In this document: piece by piece, positions 34,397 through 42,257 of the stretch | Layout: every line of letters begins with the position of its first letter | How positions within the stretch are numbered: the stretch's first letter is position 1 | NCBI RefSeq assembly: GCF_016526145.1 | Contig: NZ_JADDUE010000002.1 | Coordinates: forward strand, 372,001-436,000 | Direction of reading: 5' to 3' | DNA length: 64,000 nt | From: Saccharopolyspora galaxeae | GTDB taxonomy: Bacteria > Actinomycetota > Actinomycetes > Mycobacteriales > Pseudonocardiaceae | Translations under genes and position numbers: made by a program | Notes under the pieces: model-generated | Told to the model about the DNA's origin: nothing | The model's input: only the letters and a program-made list of their open reading frames with translations | Databases searched by the model: none

Positions 34397-35628
34397 CTTC
34401 GCAACCGTTCGGCGGAGGCCGGCTGCGCATCGTGCTCGGCGCGGTCATGTACCCGCCCGAGGTGAGCGGCGCGGCGAACTTCGGCCACCGGCTCGCCATC
34501 GGACTGGCCCGCCGCGGCCACGACGTGCACGTCATCTGCCACTCGGTGGATCGGCAGGCGAGCACGTCGGTGGAGGACGGGGTGACCGTGCACCGGGTCG
34601 CCTCCTACCGGACTCCGGCGCACCCGACGTTCCGGGTCTGCCCGCCGTGGCAGGCCAAGTCGGTCGCGCGGCGGCTGCTCGAGGAGATCCAGCCCGACGT
34701 GGTGCACGTGCAGTCGCACTTCTTCATCGGCCGGGGCCTGATCAACGCGGCGCGCGACCTGGGCATCGGCCTGATCGCGACGAACCACTTCATGCCGGAG
34801 AACATCTTCGGCTACGTGCGGATCCCGCGGGCGTTGCAGAAGGCGGGTGCCCGGGTGCTCTGGCACTACCTGATCAAGCACTACGCCAAGGCGCAGCTGG
34901 TCACCGCGCCCACACCGCGTGCGGTGCAGCTGCTCAAGGAGAACGGGTTCGACCGCCCCGCCGTGCCGGTCTCCTGCGGCATCGACGTGGACCGGTATCG
35001 GCGGCGGGCCCAGCAGCACCGCCTGGAAAGCCCGGAGCCGAGCACCCGCTCCATCCTGTTCGTCGGGCGGCTCGACGAGGAGAAGCACATCGACGACCTG
35101 CTGCGCGCGGTCGCGTTGCGCAAGACCGCGGAGCCGGTCCGGCTGGAGATCGTCGGCGACGGGAGCTGCCGCGAGCCGTTGAGCGAGCTGGCCGCGGAAC
35201 TCGGGATCGCCGACCAGGTCCACTTCGCCGGGCTGGTGAGCGAGGAAGAACTGCTCGACGCCTACGCGCGCGCCGACCTGTTCTGCATGCCCAGCATCGC
35301 CGAGCTGCAGAGCTTGGCCACGATGGAGGCGATGTCGGCGACCACCCCGGTCGTGCTGGCCGACGCCATGGCGCTGCCGCACTTGGTCGAGCCCGGCGAG
35401 AACGGCTGGCTGTACCCACCGCGCGACGTGCATTCCCTGGCGCACGCGATCGACGACGTGATCGCCGACCGCGCCACGATCGACCGGATGGGCGCGGCCA
35501 GCGCGAAGCTGGTGCGCAAGCACGACATCGACGCGGTGCTCGGGCGGTTCGAGTCGATCTACCGGTACGCGCTCGAGCAGGAGGACGCGGCCGAGCCGGT
35601 CGACGTGCCCGCCGAACTGGCGAGCTAA
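34393..35628 (+). CDS. GT4-family glycosyltransferase
   Basis: A 411-residue GT-B enzyme. The N-domain starts RIVLGAVMYPPEVSGAANFG, the acceptor side, with PDVVHVQSHFFIGRG. The C-domain carries ILFVGRLDEEKHIDDLLRAV, then the EX7E-type donor motif region PSIAELQSLATMEAMSATTP. It is similar to alpha-mannosyl- and diacylglycerol glucosyltransferases that build glycolipids. The start is TTG 34393, overlapping the transporter stop, with GGGAGAG upstream. It is cytoplasmic or peripheral. It is followed 9 nt later by an alpha/beta hydrolase and then a second glycosyltransferase. Confidence 0.9.
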   Translation: MTSQPFGGGRLRIVLGAVMYPPEVSGAANFGHRLAIGLARRGHDVHVICHSVDRQASTSVEDGVTVHRVASYRTPAHPTFRVCPPWQAKSVARRLLEEIQPDVVHVQSHFFIGRGLINAARDLGIGLIATNHFMPENIFGYVRIPRALQKAGARVLWHYLIKHYAKAQLVTAPTPRAVQLLKENGFDRPAVPVSCGIDVDRYRRRAQQHRLESPEPSTRSILFVGRLDEEKHIDDLLRAVALRKTAEPVRLEIVGDGSCREPLSELAAELGIADQVHFAGLVSEEELLDAYARADLFCMPSIAELQSLATMEAMSATTPVVLADAMALPHLVEPGENGWLYPPRDVHSLAHAIDDVIADRATIDRMGAASAKLVRKHDIDAVLGRFESIYRYALEQEDAAEPVDVPAELAS

Positions 35629-35637
35629 TCTGCCGCC

Positions 35638-36555
35638 ATGGAAGGCACACCGAACACGGCACGATCGGACGCGGCTGCCCGCAACGATGGCCCGGTCGCC
35701 CGGGTCGAGCGGATCCAAGGCGCGGACCTGCACTTCTGGGAGTACGGGCCGGACCCCGCGGAGGTTTCGGCTGAGGCGCCGTTGATCGTGATGGTGCACG
35801 GCCTGCGCGGTACCCATCACGGCCTGGAGCCGATCGTCGAGCACCTGCCGGGTCGTCGCGTGGTGGTGCCGGACCTGCCCGGCTTCGGGGATTCCGGCCC
35901 GATGCCGGGTCGCACGCACGACGTGCAGGGGTACGCGGCCGCGATCAGCGAGCTGATCGAGTCGCTGGGTGGCCGGCAGCGGCCCGTGGTGCTGCTCGGG
36001 CACTCCTTCGGTTCCATCGTGGCGGCGCACGTCGTGTCCTCCGAGCCTGATCTGGTGCGGCGGCTGGTGCTGGTGAACCCGATCTCCACCCCGGCGTTAC
36101 GGGGTCCTCGGGTGGTGCTGTCCTGGTTGACCTCGCTCTACTACAAGATCGGCACGGCGTTGCCGGACCGGTTGGGCCGCGCATTGCTGTCCAACAGGCT
36201 CGTGGTGCTGGGTGCCAGCCGGGCGATGCTGCGCTCGCGCGACCCGGAGGTGCGCCGGTTCGTGCACGAGAGCCACTTGCGGCACTTCAGCCGGTTCCAC
36301 AGCCCTCAGCTGCTGCAGGAGACCTACACCGCGTCGGTCAGCGGCACGGTCGCCGACTACCGCGGTGCGTTGCAGCTTCCGACGCTTGCGATTGCGGGCG
36401 AGTCCGACGAGATCGCGCCGCTGGAGGGGCAGCGTGCGTTCGTCGAAGGGCTCCCTGACGCCGAGCTCGTCGTGCTCGACGAGGTCGGGCACCTGGTGCA
36501 CTACGAGACTCCGCGGGCTGCGGCCGAGGCCATCGAGCGGTTCTTGGAGCAGTGA
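35638..36555 (+). CDS. Alpha/beta hydrolase in a glycosyltransferase cluster
   Basis: A 305-residue hydrolase: oxyanion region VMVHGLRGTHHGLEPI, then PDLPGFGDSGP, nucleophile Ser in GHSFGS, acid Asp in AGESDEIAP, and His in DEVGHLVHYE. Cap-domain helices lie between about 165 and 240. There is no signal peptide. It is sandwiched between two glycosyltransferase genes and overlaps the next gene by one base (TGATG), so it is probably an esterase or deacylase acting on the same glycolipid or glycoside. Substrate not determinable. Confidence 0.87.
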   Translation: MEGTPNTARSDAAARNDGPVARVERIQGADLHFWEYGPDPAEVSAEAPLIVMVHGLRGTHHGLEPIVEHLPGRRVVVPDLPGFGDSGPMPGRTHDVQGYAAAISELIESLGGRQRPVVLLGHSFGSIVAAHVVSSEPDLVRRLVLVNPISTPALRGPRVVLSWLTSLYYKIGTALPDRLGRALLSNRLVVLGASRAMLRSRDPEVRRFVHESHLRHFSRFHSPQLLQETYTASVSGTVADYRGALQLPTLAIAGESDEIAPLEGQRAFVEGLPDAELVVLDEVGHLVHYETPRAAAEAIERFLEQ

Positions 36556-37763
36556 TGAGTCCCGTGCCCGAACGATCACCGACCGGCGAATCGCTGACCG
36601 GCGAATCGCGGTCCGGCGCGGATCTCGGCACCGCCGCCGACGGAAGCCGGCGGCCGCGGGTGTTCATCGACGCCCGGTGGACCCGCGTCGACGCCCACGA
36701 CGGGATCAGCCGGTTCGGCGCGTGCCTGGCCGAAGCGCTGCACCGGCTGCACCCGGTGACGATGCTGATCCACGACGAACGCCAGCTCGCGCTGTTGCCG
36801 GACGGCGTGCCGCACGTCAAGATCAACAGTCCGATGTCGGTGCGGGAACTCGCCGTCTCCCGGCGGCTGGACGCTCTCGGTGCCGACGTCGTGTTCAGCC
36901 CGATGCAGGTCATCGGCGGTCTCCGGCGCCGGTACCGGCTCGTGCTCACGCTGCACGACCTGATCTACTACCGCCATCCGCAGCCGCCGGGTTTCCTGCC
37001 GTGGCCGGTGCGTTTGCTCTGGCGGATCTATCACAAGGCGTACTGGCCGCAACGCGTACTGCTCAACCGCGGGGACGCGGTGGTGACGGTCAGCGAGACG
37101 ACCCGGCGGCTGATCGAGCGGCACCGGCTCACCCGGAAACCGGTGACCGTCGTCCACAACGCACCGTCCGGGCTGCCCGAGACGGCCGACATCGAGGCAG
37201 CCGACTCCGACGGCGCGCGAGACCTCGTCTACATGGGGTCCTTCATGCCGTACAAGGACGTCGAGACGCTGATCGCCGGCATGCGCTCGTTGCCCGGCCA
37301 CCGCCTGCACCTGCTGAGCCGGATCCCGCCGGCGCGGGAGGCCGAGCTGCGCGGGCTCGTCCCGGACGGGACCGATGTGGTGTTCTGGCGCGGAATCGCC
37401 GAAGCCGACTACCGCGCTTTGCTGAGCCGGGCGGCCGCGTTGGTCACCGCATCCCGCGACGAGGGTTTCGGACTGCCGCTCATCGAAGCCATGCATTGCG
37501 GAACTCCTGTGGTGTGCAGCGATTTGGACATCTTCCGAGAGGTCACGGGCGGTCACGCGCGGTTCTTCGCGCCCGGCGACGCCGAAGCCTTCGCCGCGGC
37601 CGTGCGCGAAGTGACCGATCCCGCGGTGCGCGCCGGGCTCGCCCACCGCGGCCGGGAGCAGGCGCAGCGGTTCAGCTGGGACCGTTCGGCCCGACGGTTG
37701 CTCGAAGTGCTGGTGCCGGGCTCACCGCGGCCAGACCTTGATGGCGCGGGCGACGAAGTCTGA
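36555..37763 (+). CDS. GT1/GT4-type glycosyltransferase
   Basis: A 402-residue GT-B enzyme, RPRVFIDARWTRVDAHDGIS at the N-domain, then LTLHDLIYYRHPQPPGFLPW. The donor-binding C-domain has LVYMGSFMPYKDVETLIAGM and SRDEGFGLPLIEAMHCGTPV, the classical EX7E motif. It is close in pattern to WbaZ/mannosyltransferase families. ATG 36555 overlaps the hydrolase stop; GTG 36552 is one codon longer. The N-terminal 30 residues are hydrophilic and poorly conserved. The 3' end overlaps the convergent secreted-protein gene by 42 nt. Confidence 0.9.
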   Translation: MSPVPERSPTGESLTGESRSGADLGTAADGSRRPRVFIDARWTRVDAHDGISRFGACLAEALHRLHPVTMLIHDERQLALLPDGVPHVKINSPMSVRELAVSRRLDALGADVVFSPMQVIGGLRRRYRLVLTLHDLIYYRHPQPPGFLPWPVRLLWRIYHKAYWPQRVLLNRGDAVVTVSETTRRLIERHRLTRKPVTVVHNAPSGLPETADIEAADSDGARDLVYMGSFMPYKDVETLIAGMRSLPGHRLHLLSRIPPAREAELRGLVPDGTDVVFWRGIAEADYRALLSRAAALVTASRDEGFGLPLIEAMHCGTPVVCSDLDIFREVTGGHARFFAPGDAEAFAAAVREVTDPAVRAGLAHRGREQAQRFSWDRSARRLLEVLVPGSPRPDLDGAGDEV

Positions 37764-38141
37764 GCCGGGTACGAAGGTCCCGGTCGGGTAAGTGGCGAAG
37801 TCGGCGTGCGTGTCGCACTCCGGGTCCTGGTACACCGTCACGGGTTTGCCGGTGTTGTTGACGAACGATTTCGTCTCCGGACGCGCGGGAAGCGGCATGC
37901 ACTGCTCCAACGTCGTCGAGCGCAGCTCGGCGCGATGCGGTTCGCCCCGGTAGTCCGGTTCCGGGTAGGCGCAGAAGGTTCCGGTTCCGCAGCCGGCCGG
38001 AGCTTCGGCCTGCGCGGCACCGCTCAGCCCGGTCGACGCGGCGCCGAGTGCGAGCAGGACCGCGGGCATCACGACCCTGCTGGTCCTAAAAGGACGGATG
38101 CGGGAACCGCGGCGGACGATCATGCGGACGCGAGCGAACAT
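37722..38141 (-). CDS. Secreted I36-type small protein
   Basis: A 139-residue protein with a long basic n-region, a hydrophobic stretch (VVMPAVLLALGAASTGLSGA) and a cleavage site near AQAEA. The mature part (about 95 residues) has four cysteines and the motif TFCAYPEPDYRGEPHRAEL, like the I36/SMPI inhibitor and crystallin-like family. Alternative in-frame starts (ATG 38123 or the ATG of MPAVLL) would give a more ordinary signal peptide. It is convergent and overlapping with the glycosyltransferase gene. Confidence 0.75.
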   Translation of the reverse strand: MFARVRMIVRRGSRIRPFRTSRVVMPAVLLALGAASTGLSGAAQAEAPAGCGTGTFCAYPEPDYRGEPHRAELRSTTLEQCMPLPARPETKSFVNNTGKPVTVYQDPECDTHADFATYPTGTFVPGSDFVARAIKVWPR

Positions 38142-38364
38142 CAGGGATCACCTTTCACAGCAAGGGAAATCAACGGATTCCGGGCGGTCGCGCCTTGCGG
38201 CGGCCCGATGAGATCCAGATTCCCGAAGCCGTGATCGCCGCGCCAGCATTTCGACCGGATACACCCCGACCGTGTGCTGTTCCGGGATTTTTCTCCGAGC
38301 GGAAATGCGAAGATCTCCGCCCGTCGTCCGGGGCGGCGGACGACGAGCGGGGATCGGCCGGAAC

Positions 38365-39189
38365 TCAGGCTCCGGACCTGCCGACCAGCGCCAACGAGCG
38401 CGTGACGCGCACCGCGCCCTGCCGGACGGCGCGCTCCACCGACCACCGCCGGGCGCGGAACTCCGCGATCGGCAGCGAAATCGCCACCGACGCGGTCACC
38501 CCGCCCGCCGGGTCGTACACCGGCGCGGCCATGCAGGCCAGCCCGTGCTGGAACTCGCCGATCTCCAGCGCGATCTGCGACTGCCGCACGTGCGTGAGGT
38601 GCTCCTCGAGCCCGTCTCTGCAACGGATCGTCGACGGCGTGCACGGGTCCATGCCCGCCTGGTCCAGATACTGCGTCCGCTGCTCGGCCTCCATTGCGGA
38701 CAACATGATCTTGCCGAACGCGGTGGCGTGCACGGCCTGGTGGAAACCCACGTCCAGCGGCTGCACCCGCGGCCGCCGGTCGGAGTCCTCGACGTGCGCG
38801 ATGACCACCTCGGTGTCCCGGTAGATCGCGTAGTACGCGGCCGCGTCCGCCTGCTGGTGCACGACCCGGATGGACGAGGCGATCTCCGAAGGGACCGCCA
38901 GCTGCCGGGACAGCGCCTGACCTAGGTAGCGCGCCTTGTAGCCCAGCGCGAACACCTTCTTGTCGGTCAGGTGCACCACGTGCCCGGCCTCCACCAGCGT
39001 GGTCAGCAGGTGGTACGTGGTCGGCAGCGTCAACCCCAGCGCCGTGGAGAGGTCCTTGGCGCTGATCCCGCACGGTGATGCGGCGATCGCTTCCAGCACG
39101 CGCAGCGCGCGACCCACCGACTGAAGCGTTCCCGATGCCGCTTTCGCGCCGTTCTGCGGGTTCGATCCGCCGGTGGGTAGCGCGTTCAT
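38365..39189 (-). CDS. IclR-family transcriptional regulator
   Basis: A 274-residue regulator. The winged HTH (about residues 20-80) reads SVGRALRVLEAIAASPCGIS, then KDLSTALGLTLPTTYHLLTT. The C-terminal effector domain has HATAFGKIMLSAME and FQHGLACMAAPVYDPAGGVT, the IclR ligand-domain signature. It lies 5 nt downstream of the DUF59 gene and is the last gene of adh-amidohydrolase-DUF59-iclR, so it probably autoregulates this operon. The ATG at 39189 sits very close to its GAGGAG; TTG 39198 is the alternative start. Confidence 0.88.
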   Translation of the reverse strand: MNALPTGGSNPQNGAKAASGTLQSVGRALRVLEAIAASPCGISAKDLSTALGLTLPTTYHLLTTLVEAGHVVHLTDKKVFALGYKARYLGQALSRQLAVPSEIASSIRVVHQQADAAAYYAIYRDTEVVIAHVEDSDRRPRVQPLDVGFHQAVHATAFGKIMLSAMEAEQRTQYLDQAGMDPCTPSTIRCRDGLEEHLTHVRQSQIALEIGEFQHGLACMAAPVYDPAGGVTASVAISLPIAEFRARRWSVERAVRQGAVRVTRSLALVGRSGA

Positions 39190-39194
39190 ACTCC

Positions 39195-39905
39195 TCAATG
39201 TAGGTCAGACCCGTTACGCCGTACGGGTGAACCATATCGGGTGTCCAGCAGCCCGCGGCACCAACCGGCATTGCCTTCGATGCTGACCCTCGTGGTGCGT
39301 GCGAACCGAAGCCGCGCCGAGAGCCCCTCGACCGGGACCGGTTCGCCCTGCTCGTCGAGCAGCAGCGGGGCATCCGGGCCCGTGGGCAGCCCCAGCTGTT
39401 CCCGGCGCCTGCGCAACCGGTCCAGCGGGGTGCTCGCGGACAACTCGCCGAGGCGCTTGGTGACCAGCTCCTCGTGCGTGACGCCGTCCCGCAACAACTC
39501 CTGCGCGACCTGTTCCTGGTAGGCCACGTGCGCCTTGCGCAGGAAGGTCACCCGCAGTTCTTCGAGCTCACCGGCGGCGAGACCGGGGAACGCGGCGTTG
39601 AAGCCGTCCCCGGCCGCGACCCCCGCGTTGATCTCCTCGGACGCGAAGTGGTCCAGCAGCCGCACCCGCACCCGCTCGACCCCGGCCAGCTCGGCCACCG
39701 CGTCGTGCGCGTCGGCGACCATCAGGTAGGCGAAGTTCGGGGCGCAGAAGTAGGTCGGCAACCGCAGGTCCACGTGCACGTCCGCACCGTCGAGGCGCAC
39801 TTCGGCGACGAAGTCCAGTTCGGTGACGGGCTGGTCCAGCTCCGGGTCGAGCACCGTGCCCAGCGCCCGCCAGACCTCGGTTTCCAGGCTCACGGCAGTG
39901 GTCAT
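39195..39905 (-). CDS. DUF59/MIP18-family iron-sulfur assembly-like protein
   Basis: A 236-residue protein. The N-terminal DUF59-type domain (about 1-110) reads LETEVWRALGTVLDPELDQP, then VTELDFVAEVRLDGADVHVD and the conserved-Cys segment LPTYFCAPNFAYLMV. The C-terminal half has no recognised domain (about 120-236). Members of this family assist [Fe-S] or other metal-centre assembly. ATG 39905 overlaps the amidohydrolase stop (ATGA). As I recall it, this gene type sits in propane/methylated-alkane monooxygenase clusters next to an amidohydrolase and an alcohol dehydrogenase. Confidence 0.85.
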   Translation of the reverse strand: MTTAVSLETEVWRALGTVLDPELDQPVTELDFVAEVRLDGADVHVDLRLPTYFCAPNFAYLMVADAHDAVAELAGVERVRVRLLDHFASEEINAGVAAGDGFNAAFPGLAAGELEELRVTFLRKAHVAYQEQVAQELLRDGVTHEELVTKRLGELSASTPLDRLRRRREQLGLPTGPDAPLLLDEQGEPVPVEGLSARLRFARTTRVSIEGNAGWCRGLLDTRYGSPVRRNGSDLH

Positions 39906-40954
39906 GACGGCAGGACCTCCTTGTTCAGCTCGGAGGCGACCGGCTCGCCACCGGCCGGCACCGCGGCCTCGCTGGCACGCATCTCGGCGGGCACGTCGAT
40001 GTCGTAGAGCCGGGCGGCGTTGAGCCCGAGGATCTTGCGCTTGATGTCGGTGGTCAGCGCGCCGTACTCGGACTGCATGTCCTCCGGGATCTGGAAGTCG
40101 ACGAACTGCTCCACCAGCCACTTCGGCGTCCAGATCGCGTAGTCGCTGGAGAAGGTGATCCGGTTCTCGTCCAGCCAGAACAGCAGCTCACCGATGATCT
40201 GCGCGAAGTAGCGCGGGCGGTGGTTCATGAACGCCATCGCCACCGCGAGCCCGCCGTAGACGTTCGGCTCCTGGGTGGCGATCCAGCAGAAGTCCTCCAG
40301 CCGCGGCAGTCCGACGTGCTCGACGATGAAGTTCAGCTCCGGGAAGGCGGAGGCCACGTCGTCCACGTCGGCGACGTCGAACGCATCCCGGTTCAGCGGG
40401 TAGATCGTCGGGCCCTTGTGGATGTGGATGTTCTTGATGCCGAGTTCCTGGCACTTCTCCAGGTACCGGTAGGACCACGGGTCGGTCAGCTTCCAGCCCT
40501 TCGACTCGCCCTTCCACTCGGCGGTGTAGAGCTTGGTGCCCTTGAGCTGCCAGCGCTCCGCGAGCCGCTCCAGCGCCGCCAGCCCGGACTCGCCGTCACG
40601 CGGGTCCCAGCCGCCGTTGACGATGAACTTGTCCGGGTGCTTCTCGGCCAGCACGCCGTCCTGCTCGGTGGTGTTGAAGCCGTTGACGAAGAAGTCGGTG
40701 AGGTAGGTGGGCTGGAAGATCGCCTTGTCCACGTAGCCGACCTCGAACAGGTCGTGGAGGATCTTCTCCTCGCTCTGCTTCTGGAACTGCTCGTGCGACC
40801 ACAGCGCGGATTCCGGGCTCAGGTTGCGGTGGTAGTCGTAGAAGCAGTTCAGGAAGCCTTCGCCGTAGCGGTTGGCCTGGTTGGCCGGGGTTCCGTCCCA
40901 GGCGTGGATGTGGCTGTCGACGATGAAGTACTTCGTGCCGTCCTTCTCGTACAT
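39902..40954 (-). CDS. Amidohydrolase-2 family protein
   Basis: A 350-residue TIM-barrel metallohydrolase. The metal-binding motif FIVDSHIHAWDG is near residue 10. LKGTKLYTAEWKGESKGWKL, KNIHIHKGP, NFIVEHVGLPRLEDFCWIAT and the final-strand Asp in TFSSDYAIWTP follow. It is close to the amidohydrolases found beside binuclear-iron (propane/acetone-type) monooxygenases, where it may process or support maturation; its catalytic role there is not established to my knowledge. It is coupled to the DUF59 gene by a 4-nt overlap and lies 24 nt downstream of adh. Confidence 0.88.
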   Translation of the reverse strand: MYEKDGTKYFIVDSHIHAWDGTPANQANRYGEGFLNCFYDYHRNLSPESALWSHEQFQKQSEEKILHDLFEVGYVDKAIFQPTYLTDFFVNGFNTTEQDGVLAEKHPDKFIVNGGWDPRDGESGLAALERLAERWQLKGTKLYTAEWKGESKGWKLTDPWSYRYLEKCQELGIKNIHIHKGPTIYPLNRDAFDVADVDDVASAFPELNFIVEHVGLPRLEDFCWIATQEPNVYGGLAVAMAFMNHRPRYFAQIIGELLFWLDENRITFSSDYAIWTPKWLVEQFVDFQIPEDMQSEYGALTTDIKRKILGLNAARLYDIDVPAEMRASEAAVPAGGEPVASELNKEVLPS

Positions 40955-40978
40955 GAATTACCTCCGTGGTGGGAGCGA

Positions 40979-42007
40979 TCAGGGGACGAGGATGGCGCGG
41001 CCGCCCGGAATGCGGCCTGCGTCGAGGTCGGCGAGCGCATCCAGCGCGCCGTCCAGCGGGTAGGTGCGGGTGCGCAGCGAAACCTTGCCCTGCGCGGTCA
41101 GCGTCATCAGTTCGTCGAGGTCGTTGTAGGAGCCGACGAGGTTGCCGATCACGTTGATCTCGCGGGAGATCACGTCGATGGTGGGCACGTCCACCCGGCC
41201 GCCGTAGCCGATGACGAAGTAGGAGCCCGCGTCGCGGGTCATCGCCACGCCCTCGGCTTCGGTGCCGTTCTCGCCCACGAAGTCCAGGACGACGTGCGCG
41301 CCCTTGCCGCCGGTGATGTCCCGGACGGTGTCCACGTGCTTGCCGTCGGCGTTGACGGTGTGGTGCGCGCCGAGCTCAGTGGCCAGCCGCAGGGCTTCCG
41401 CCGACCGGTCCACCACGGTGATTTCCGCCGGCGTGAGCGCCAGCAGGGATTGCAGTCCGATGTGGCCGAGTCCGCCGGCGCCGATCATCACCACGTGCGC
41501 GCCGGGGTACAGCAGCGGCACCGCTTTGCGCACCGCGTGGTACGCGGTGAGTCCGGCGTCGGCGAGCGCGGCCACGTCGGCCGGTGCCAGCCCGTCGTCC
41601 AGCTTGACCACCGAGCGGGCGTTGGTGCGCAGCAGTTCGGCCATGCCGCCGTCGGTGTCGATGCCGGGGAACTGCGAGTTCTCGCAGTGCACGTCGTCGC
41701 CGCTGCGACATGCGCGGCACAAGCCGCAGGTCACCAGTGGGTGCAGGATGACCTTGTCGCCGGGGCGCACGTTGCTCACCGCGGAGCCGACTTCGCGGAC
41801 CGTTCCCGCGTTCTCGTGGCCGATGACGTAGGGCAGCGCGACACCGCTCTTGTCCGCCCACTGTCCTTCGATGATGTGCAGGTCGGTGCGGCAGACGCCC
41901 GCCGCGTTGATCTCGACCAGCACGTCCAGCGGGTCCCGCACGGCCGGATCGGGTATCGATTCGACCGCGGGTTTCTCGCCGTAGGCGTGCACTCTGACTG
42001 CCTTCAC
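40979..42007 (-). CDS. Zinc-dependent NAD(P) alcohol dehydrogenase
   Basis: A 342-residue MDR enzyme. Catalytic zinc ligands are Cys39 in GVCRTDLH and His64-Glu65 in VIGHENAG. Structural zinc is bound by Cys94, Cys97, Cys100 and Cys108 (CGLCRACRSGDDVHC). The Rossmann motif is MIGAGGLGHIGLQSL. It oxidises alcohols to aldehydes or ketones with NAD(P). It is the first gene of a four-gene minus-strand operon, preceded by a 17-bp palindrome at 42080-42096 that is the best operator candidate. The ATG has GGAGAGGAG upstream. Confidence 0.93.
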   Translation of the reverse strand: MKAVRVHAYGEKPAVESIPDPAVRDPLDVLVEINAAGVCRTDLHIIEGQWADKSGVALPYVIGHENAGTVREVGSAVSNVRPGDKVILHPLVTCGLCRACRSGDDVHCENSQFPGIDTDGGMAELLRTNARSVVKLDDGLAPADVAALADAGLTAYHAVRKAVPLLYPGAHVVMIGAGGLGHIGLQSLLALTPAEITVVDRSAEALRLATELGAHHTVNADGKHVDTVRDITGGKGAHVVLDFVGENGTEAEGVAMTRDAGSYFVIGYGGRVDVPTIDVISREINVIGNLVGSYNDLDELMTLTAQGKVSLRTRTYPLDGALDALADLDAGRIPGGRAILVP

Positions 42008-42079
42008 GGCGGGCTCCTCTCCGTTGAGCTGTGTCCCGCACCACAGGGTGTACGGCGTCCCGTGAGGAGCAAAGAGCCG

Positions 42080-42096
42080 TTGTCAGATGCTGATAA
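42080..42096. promoter_or_regulatory. Candidate operator palindrome upstream of the adh operon
   Basis: TTGTCAG-ATG-CTGATAA is a 7+3+7 inverted repeat with a single mismatch, with GCC/GGC flanks extending the symmetry approximately. It lies about 73 nt upstream of the adh start and about 162 nt upstream of the divergent flavoprotein start. The operon's own IclR-family regulator is the obvious binder; this is inference from position. Confidence 0.5.
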
Positions 42097-42257
42097 GGCA
42101 ATGCGTCTGGGCTGGTCGCAGCAAGCGCTGCGGCGGATCGGCGCCATCTGCTCGGGGCCGTGTGCCAGCGGGCTGTTGCGCCGTCTCGCAGCACCGCTCG
42201 ATGGCTGCGGTGTCTATAGTGCCGAGACGTTGCTACTGGCGCGTTAAGGAGGCGGAC

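Noticed and set aside
40220-42247. Long plus-strand frame over adh and amidohydrolase
   Set aside because: Antisense shadow without domains; the minus-strand enzymes are fully conserved.
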